From IMG/VR virus record IMGVR_UViG_3300031885_002484, positions 1 to 35,317 of that record: a stretch of DNA of 35,317 bases; one strand, written 5' to 3'. Positions 31,337 through 35,317 of this stretch are shown one piece after another. Origin of the DNA: a virus. The stretch's first letter is position 1; every line of letters starts with the position of its first letter. Under the pieces are notes generated by a model. It worked only from the letters and a program-made list of their open reading frames with translations, searched no databases and was not told the DNA's origin. The position numbers and the translations under genes were made by a program.

Positions 31337-32099
31337 ATTTATGTTTATAAATTCTTGATTTATTATCTTTAATCATAGCACAATTCATAGAATTTAATTC
31401 AAATAAAATGAGTTTAGATGGAGCGCCGCCGCCCAACATAAAATATTTAGAATAAATGAATGGTAATTTACTTTTAAAGTTGTGAGCACCAACATAAACC
31501 TTATCATTTGATAATAAAGGATGCTGCTTATCTTTAACAAGTTTTTTAATTACTTGAGAAGAATAAGTATCTGAAACCCACATATATTCGGCGGTTTGTT
31601 CTATTGATTGTTTTAAATCAAATCCTCCGTGAAATAAAATATAATCTTCTAATACGATATGTGTAGGTAGAGAATTTAAAAAATTTAAATGAGAAATTGG
31701 AACAATATCAGATAAACGAGAAAATGGTAATAATTCTGGATCGGAATCTAATTTTAAATTAAAAAGATAACTTTTTATTGTAAAAACTCCCCCTTGTAAT
31801 AACCAATGTCTATAATCAGTTTCTGATTTAAGAGCGTTTAGAAATAATGCTTCGTGATTTCCTTTGATACAAATAAAATTTTCTTTATATTCTTCTTGTA
31901 AAGAAATCAAAAGATTAAGCACTTGACAAGAATCATTTCCTTTATCTATAAAATCCCCTAGTAAAATTATTTTATCTTCTTGATTAAGAGAAAATCTTAA
32001 AGGTAAGATTCTATTAAATATAATTTTTAATGAATCTATGGCTCCGTGAATTTCTGGAATTACATAGATACATTTATGCCAAGGTCTCCATTTTCTCAT
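31320..32099 (-). CDS. PPP-type (calcineurin-like) serine/threonine phosphatase
   Basis: The 259-residue protein carries the metallophosphatase motifs of bacteriophage lambda-type protein phosphatases: PEIHG (15-19), LLGDFIDKG with Asp49 and Asp52, IKGNHEALF with Asn81-His82, and a later LFHGGFD. The first motif normally reads GDxHG; here Glu16 replaces the Asp ligand. GDxxDRG has Lys for Arg. Either change could alter metal preference or activity. Possible substrates are host phosphoproteins or nucleotides. The ATG overlaps the stop of an HNH relic upstream. Confidence 0.85.
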   Translation of the reverse strand: MRKWRPWHKCIYVIPEIHGAIDSLKIIFNRILPLRFSLNQEDKIILLGDFIDKGNDSCQVLNLLISLQEEYKENFICIKGNHEALFLNALKSETDYRHWLLQGGVFTIKSYLFNLKLDSDPELLPFSRLSDIVPISHLNFLNSLPTHIVLEDYILFHGGFDLKQSIEQTAEYMWVSDTYSSQVIKKLVKDKQHPLLSNDKVYVGAHNFKSKLPFIYSKYFMLGGGAPSKLILFELNSMNCAMIKDNKSRIYKHKFKIYE

Positions 32100-32206
32100 T
32101 TTTTTCGATGCCTTATTTTATTAGGACCTTCTATATTATTTAGTTTTGCCGATAATGGTCGTAAATTATCTAACGACCAACATTTCTGAAAATTAGGATG
32201 ATCCAT
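32096..32206 (-). pseudogene. Relic: C-terminal fragment of an HNH homing endonuclease
   Basis: On the minus strand a 36-residue frame (MDHPNFQKCWSLDNLRPLSA, ending in NKIRHRKK) matches the last 35 residues of the intact HNH protein at 33691-34389 (KKCWALSNLRPLLAKQN, IRHKK). The nuclease core upstream is missing. The same frame runs back directly to the FtsK stop codon. The relic ends in a TGA that overlaps the phosphatase ATG, exactly as the intact copy ends on the DUF192 ATG. It is most likely the remains of a second insertion. Whether the peptide is made is unknown. Confidence 0.75.
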
Positions 32207-32221
32207 ACTATCATTATGTAT

Positions 32222-33241
32222 TTATGCACTATTTATTTTCTCATTTAGTAAATTCACTATATCATTAGGAGACGCATATGAGACTTGAAATTTTTCAAGA
32301 CTATACTTATAATTATTAAGTATTGCTTCGCCTATATTGGCGATGTTTTCCGCACCATTATGATCTAATATAATTCTGGAATCAATTTTAGATGCAACTT
32401 TACAAGCAATACGAGCCGGAAAATTTGCCTTAATAATACCAGTGATAATATCAACTGATGGTCTTTGTGTTGCTAAAATACAATAGATACCTGCGGCTCT
32501 ACATTTTTGTATCAATCTACATAACAATGTATAGCATTCTTTTGTTGCGTCTTGCATAGCTAGATCTGCAAACTCATCTATAATTAATATTATAGGTTTA
32601 AAATGTTCATTATTAATGATATTAATATCAGGATAATTTTGCAAGAATTCATAACGATTTTCCATAACGGCTATTAAGTATTGTAATAGCAAACGATATT
32701 CTTCAAACTTATCTATGATAGATACTCTAGAAGAGATTGCAGCATAACGTGAAAATTCGATAGCTTTCGTATCAATAATATGTAGTGTAGCTTTTGTAGA
32801 AAGCAATAAATTACTAATTATAGTATGAAGCACGCTACTTTTTCCAGAGCCAGTGGAGCCTCCTATTAACATATGAGGATTTTTATTAATATCAATTATT
32901 ACTTTTTCGCCGTGCAATGATGTGCCAAGTGTGATTGGTAATTCAATTGAACTATATTCAATATTTGACAAATCCTCAATTAAATTTGAGGCTGGCAATT
33001 TCTCTACTACAGTTTCTACCTGCAGCAAACCAGTATCCAGTTTAAATTTAGTTGTCGGAATAGAAAATGATTTTAAATTAAGCATTAACTCTTTTGAGAG
33101 AGTTGAAAACTTTGCTAATCTAAAATTATTATCTATTTGAACATCAAACACATTCATACAACCTTTTTTGGTTGCATCAATGCATTTGGCGTGCAGTTTA
33201 TTTGCTGTCAAAAAATTATTGAAGACTTCTATCTTTTCCAT
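32222..33241 (-). CDS. FtsK/SpoIIIE-like DNA translocase motor
   Basis: The 339-residue protein corresponds to the alpha and beta motor domains of FtsK. Residues about 15-85 match the alpha domain. Walker A is GGSTGSGKS (127-135, after NPHMLI) and Walker B is LIIDEFADL (Asp222-Glu223). The hallmark AAGIYCILATQRPSVDIITG and SKIDSRIILDHNGAE segments follow. The membrane N-domain and the gamma DNA-recognition domain of FtsK are absent. It should pump double-stranded DNA. In a tailed phage the task is not obvious: segregation, clearing or remodelling of DNA, or a packaging aid. It is the first gene after a 54-base gap holding a weak promoter-like sequence. Confidence 0.92.
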   Translation of the reverse strand: MEKIEVFNNFLTANKLHAKCIDATKKGCMNVFDVQIDNNFRLAKFSTLSKELMLNLKSFSIPTTKFKLDTGLLQVETVVEKLPASNLIEDLSNIEYSSIELPITLGTSLHGEKVIIDINKNPHMLIGGSTGSGKSSVLHTIISNLLLSTKATLHIIDTKAIEFSRYAAISSRVSIIDKFEEYRLLLQYLIAVMENRYEFLQNYPDINIINNEHFKPIILIIDEFADLAMQDATKECYTLLCRLIQKCRAAGIYCILATQRPSVDIITGIIKANFPARIACKVASKIDSRIILDHNGAENIANIGEAILNNYKYSLEKFQVSYASPNDIVNLLNEKINSA

Positions 33242-33295
33242 ACTAACAATATAATAATCGTTAGGAGATCAAGAAAGCAAGTATTTCAAAATAGT

Positions 33296-33694
33296 TTAAA
33301 CAGACAGTAGCTTACCAAAAGCTTCTTTAGATAAACTCATTTTGACATCATCTCCAACCTTGAAACCAAATTTTTCGTGAATATTGACAGGAAACTCTAA
33401 TACTAAATCTGAATATTGATCCTTACCTACTAATCTAGTAGAGTATGCTTCAGCCTTGACAATCTCAATAATTTTACCCTTATAGCAAAATAAAATATCT
33501 AAATCGTCATTAACATTTTTCATCCAAAATTTATTAATTTGTGGTCTAGTATATACGAATGCCATAGATGTTAATGGTGGTTCAATATGCATTAAACCAT
33601 TTGTTTGTTCATTTTCATCAATAGCAAGTGATACAGCAAACCTGTTGCCTCTAATTACTACAAAACCTTTATTCATCGATTTTATTGTATTCAT
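33296..33694 (-). CDS. DUF192 family protein
   Basis: The 132-residue protein matches the DUF192 pattern. It has TNGLMHIEPPLTSMAFVYTR (family: RxxGLMxRxxLxxxxGMLFxF), then FWMKNVNDDLDILFCYKGKI (WMxNTxxPLDMxF), a LEFPVN segment and KVGDDVKMS at the end. The function of this small beta-rich family is not settled; many cellular members are exported, but no signal peptide is seen here. It follows the HNH endonuclease with a 4-nt overlap (ATGA). Confidence 0.88.
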   Translation of the reverse strand: MNTIKSMNKGFVVIRGNRFAVSLAIDENEQTNGLMHIEPPLTSMAFVYTRPQINKFWMKNVNDDLDILFCYKGKIIEIVKAEAYSTRLVGKDQYSDLVLEFPVNIHEKFGFKVGDDVKMSLSKEAFGKLLSV

Positions 33695-34389
33695 TTTTTA
33701 TGCCTTATCCTTTTAACACCATCTAAAATGTTTTGTTTCGCTAATAATGGTCGTAAGTTCGATAATGCCCAACATTTCTTTATTTCTTCTGGATTACTAA
33801 AGTCGAACATACTTTGAGGAATTATATGATCTAATTGCCATTTCCAGGTATTAGGATCATTATCGTTCCAAGTTTTTGGATTGTATCTTCCCTGATTCTC
33901 TTTGGTCATCCAAATGTTGCCATCAGATGTAAGATTATCTTGATGAACAAAAAGTGATTCGAGATGATTCCAAAGAACATCTATAGATGCGAATGGAACA
34001 ATTTTCATACAAGATTTTCCATTTTTATTAAGACCAATCGATTTAAGTAATATACAAATAGAGCTTGAAATATATCCTCTTAATTTAAAAGATGAATCGG
34101 TTTTTCTTTTAAGCTTTTCTTGCCAGTTTCTTTTTTCTTTATTCTCTGAACGATACTGTTTATTGTATTCTCGAAGACTATCTTTATGATCTAATTGATA
34201 TTGTTTATTAATTTTTTTTGTAGCTTCTTTATTATCTAAACGATACTGTTTGCTTTTATCTTGAATATTTTCTTTATTATTTAAATAATATTGTTTCTTA
34301 TTTTCACTATAGCAGACTAGACATATATTCTGTTTTTTACAAAATAAACTCTCTTCATCACATAAATTACATTCTCTACAGGTTTTCAT
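33691..34389 (-). CDS. HNH homing endonuclease with N-terminal zinc finger and repeats
   Basis: The 232-residue protein starts with a Cys cluster (CRECNLC, then CLVC). Residues about 30-95 are four imperfect repeats of about 14 residues, each with a KQYxLDNKE-type unit (KQYYLNNKE, KQYRLDNKE, KQYQLDHKD, KQYRSENKE), probably a helical DNA-binding segment. The C-terminal HNH core has WQLDHIIPQSMFDF, a Cys-Trp (KKCWALSNLRPLLAKQN) and IRHKK at the end. Phage HNH endonucleases with such repeats are free-standing mobile genes. The stop overlaps the DUF192 ATG. A degraded relative lies at 32096-32206. Confidence 0.88.
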   Translation of the reverse strand: MKTCRECNLCDEESLFCKKQNICLVCYSENKKQYYLNNKENIQDKSKQYRLDNKEATKKINKQYQLDHKDSLREYNKQYRSENKEKRNWQEKLKRKTDSSFKLRGYISSSICILLKSIGLNKNGKSCMKIVPFASIDVLWNHLESLFVHQDNLTSDGNIWMTKENQGRYNPKTWNDNDPNTWKWQLDHIIPQSMFDFSNPEEIKKCWALSNLRPLLAKQNILDGVKRIRHKK

Positions 34390-34427
34390 TTTACACCTTG
34401 GAAAACGACAATTTTGTATTATTCATT

Positions 34428-35317
34428 TTACCACCCAGGTTTATCTACGTCTCGTTGAATCTGTCGATTAAAGAACCTTCCCGCAGGGTCTAATATATTA
34501 TGCTTACGTTTGTTTGAGCCGGGCTCATAATATTTATCCTTGTATAGCATATTTAAACGATTAAGTGGTTCGCTTATTTTAGCCATAAGTTGATCGGTTT
34601 CGGTAACTTTAACGATTAAATCTCTAGAATTCAAATGTTTGTCTTCAAGAAGATTCATAATCGTATCGATGTTGATTTTCATTTCTCGTATAATATTATA
34701 TATTTCTATACGAGAAGCAGAGGACGCGTCTTTCGAGTGTTCGTGTCTATATTTATTATAGTATCGTGAAACAAAATTACCTGCTAATTTTGTTAATTCT
34801 GAATTATCATTAGAAGCATTTGCTTGTAAATTGCGAATTTCTTCTAAAGTGATATTTTTAGGTAATTTTTGTTCTATTTCATTTTCAATGAATGATTTCA
34901 AATTATCAAATAATTCATAATATATGTCACGCAATCTATCCGTAACAAGAGCCACTTTATTTGGATCTTTAACAGTTTTGTTGGCGTGATATAAGTCTAA
35001 AAATACTTTAACATCAGCTACAGTAAAACCTAAAGTAAGCATCGATTGTACTTCTTTAAATAGCTGATGCATATTCATAGTACTAACCGATTGGCTTTTT
35101 GTTGCTGGTGGTTTTGCTGGCGGTGAGATAGTTGGTGATTTTGCCAGTGACGATTGTGTTGGTGGTGATTTTACTGGCGGTGTAATCTGTTGTGATTGTT
35201 GTTCGGAATTATTTGATTGAACATCTGGATGTTTCAATTTAACAATTTTATTTACATCGTGTTTGAGTGTATCTATATTATTTACAATAAGTAAATATGA
35301 ATTAAGAACTTTTTCCA
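34428..35317 (-). CDS. Proline-rich hypothetical protein, N-terminus beyond the right edge
   Basis: The frame ends at 34428 and stays open through the window edge: the 26 codons before the TTG at 35237 have no stop, so the true start lies outside. Residues in the first visible third are rich in Pro, Ser, Lys and Gln (VKSPPTQSSLAKSPTISPPA), coded by imperfect tandem GGTGG-rich DNA at about 35100-35190. The rest is helical and charged (QLFKEVQSMLTLGFTVADVK). The C-terminus has LDPAGRFFNRQI, which recalls DPAGKLYQVI in the leftmost protein. A virion or scaffold protein is possible. Confidence 0.72.
   Translation of the reverse strand, partial: EKVLNSYLLIVNNIDTLKHDVNKIVKLKHPDVQSNNSEQQSQQITPPVKSPPTQSSLAKSPTISPPAKPPATKSQSVSTMNMHQLFKEVQSMLTLGFTVADVKVFLDLYHANKTVKDPNKVALVTDRLRDIYYELFDNLKSFIENEIEQKLPKNITLEEIRNLQANASNDNSELTKLAGNFVSRYYNKYRHEHSKDASSASRIEIYNIIREMKINIDTIMNLLEDKHLNSRDLIVKVTETDQLMAKISEPLNRLNMLYKDKYYEPGSNKRKHNILDPAGRFFNRQIQRDVDKPGW

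Noticed and set aside
1-35317. CRISPR arrays and tRNA genes
   Set aside because: No regularly spaced identical repeats and no cloverleaf-like conserved T-loop stretch were seen on either strand. A tRNA scan would be more certain.

Overview
The window reads as the interior of a large, AT-rich, tailed-phage genome (jumbo-phage type). The evidence is very dense packing with many 1-14 nt overlaps, almost every gene on the minus strand, many small unknown genes, and phage-style replication and recombination genes mixed with free-standing homing endonucleases and an intein. The composition is about 30% G+C in the AT-rich stretch I counted. Shine-Dalgarno sequences and two good sigma70-type promoters point to a bacterial host with ordinary initiation signals. 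The host cannot be named from the sequence. No terminase, capsid or tail gene is recognisable, although a few unknown proteins could be virion parts. Both end genes run off the window.

Layout, left to right. At 1-2293 are unknown, possibly structural genes. At 2363-4972 is a mobile block: a sigma-region-4-like HTH protein interrupted by a mini-intein, with a GIY-YIG endonuclease on each side. At 5069-8489 are a Toprim primase half, a zinc ribbon, a DnaJ, a RuvC-like resolvase and an ssDNA-binding protein with its own promoter and terminator. At 8573-15196 are a G+C-rich winged-helix gene, a RecA/UvsX recombinase, small unknowns and a bacterial-type DNA polymerase III alpha. At 15277-18776 are a lone FtsH-type (M41) peptidase domain, zinc-finger and unknown genes, a full-length trigger factor and a Cas4/RecB-like nuclease. 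At 18820-24791 are a chitobiase-like-domain protein, a dNMP kinase, SbcC and SbcD, and the CHC2 zinc-finger primase half. At 24807-28992 are small unknowns, a peptide deformylase fused to a SEC-C zinc motif, a cellular-type HNH protein and ribosomal protein bS21. At 29108-35317 are topoisomerase I, a PPP-type phosphatase, a relic of an HNH endonuclease, an FtsK-like motor, a DUF192 protein, an intact HNH endonuclease and a partial proline-rich protein. Only two genes look real on the plus strand (26508-26672 and 30938-31336).

Two themes stand out. The first is a near-autonomous replication and recombination kit: DnaE, a primase in two separate genes, SSB, recombinase, SbcCD, RuvC, TopA, a Cas4-like nuclease and an FtsK motor. 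No replicative helicase, sliding clamp or clamp loader is seen here. The second, which I consider the most interesting, is a set of genes acting on the ribosome and on new proteins: bS21, a deformylase with an apparent ribosome-targeting zinc tail, trigger factor, DnaJ and an FtsH-like peptidase domain. Together they suggest that the phage takes over processing, folding and turnover of nascent chains. No intergenic stretch exceeds 300 bases. The longest clear gap, 28993-29107, carries the bS21 promoter.
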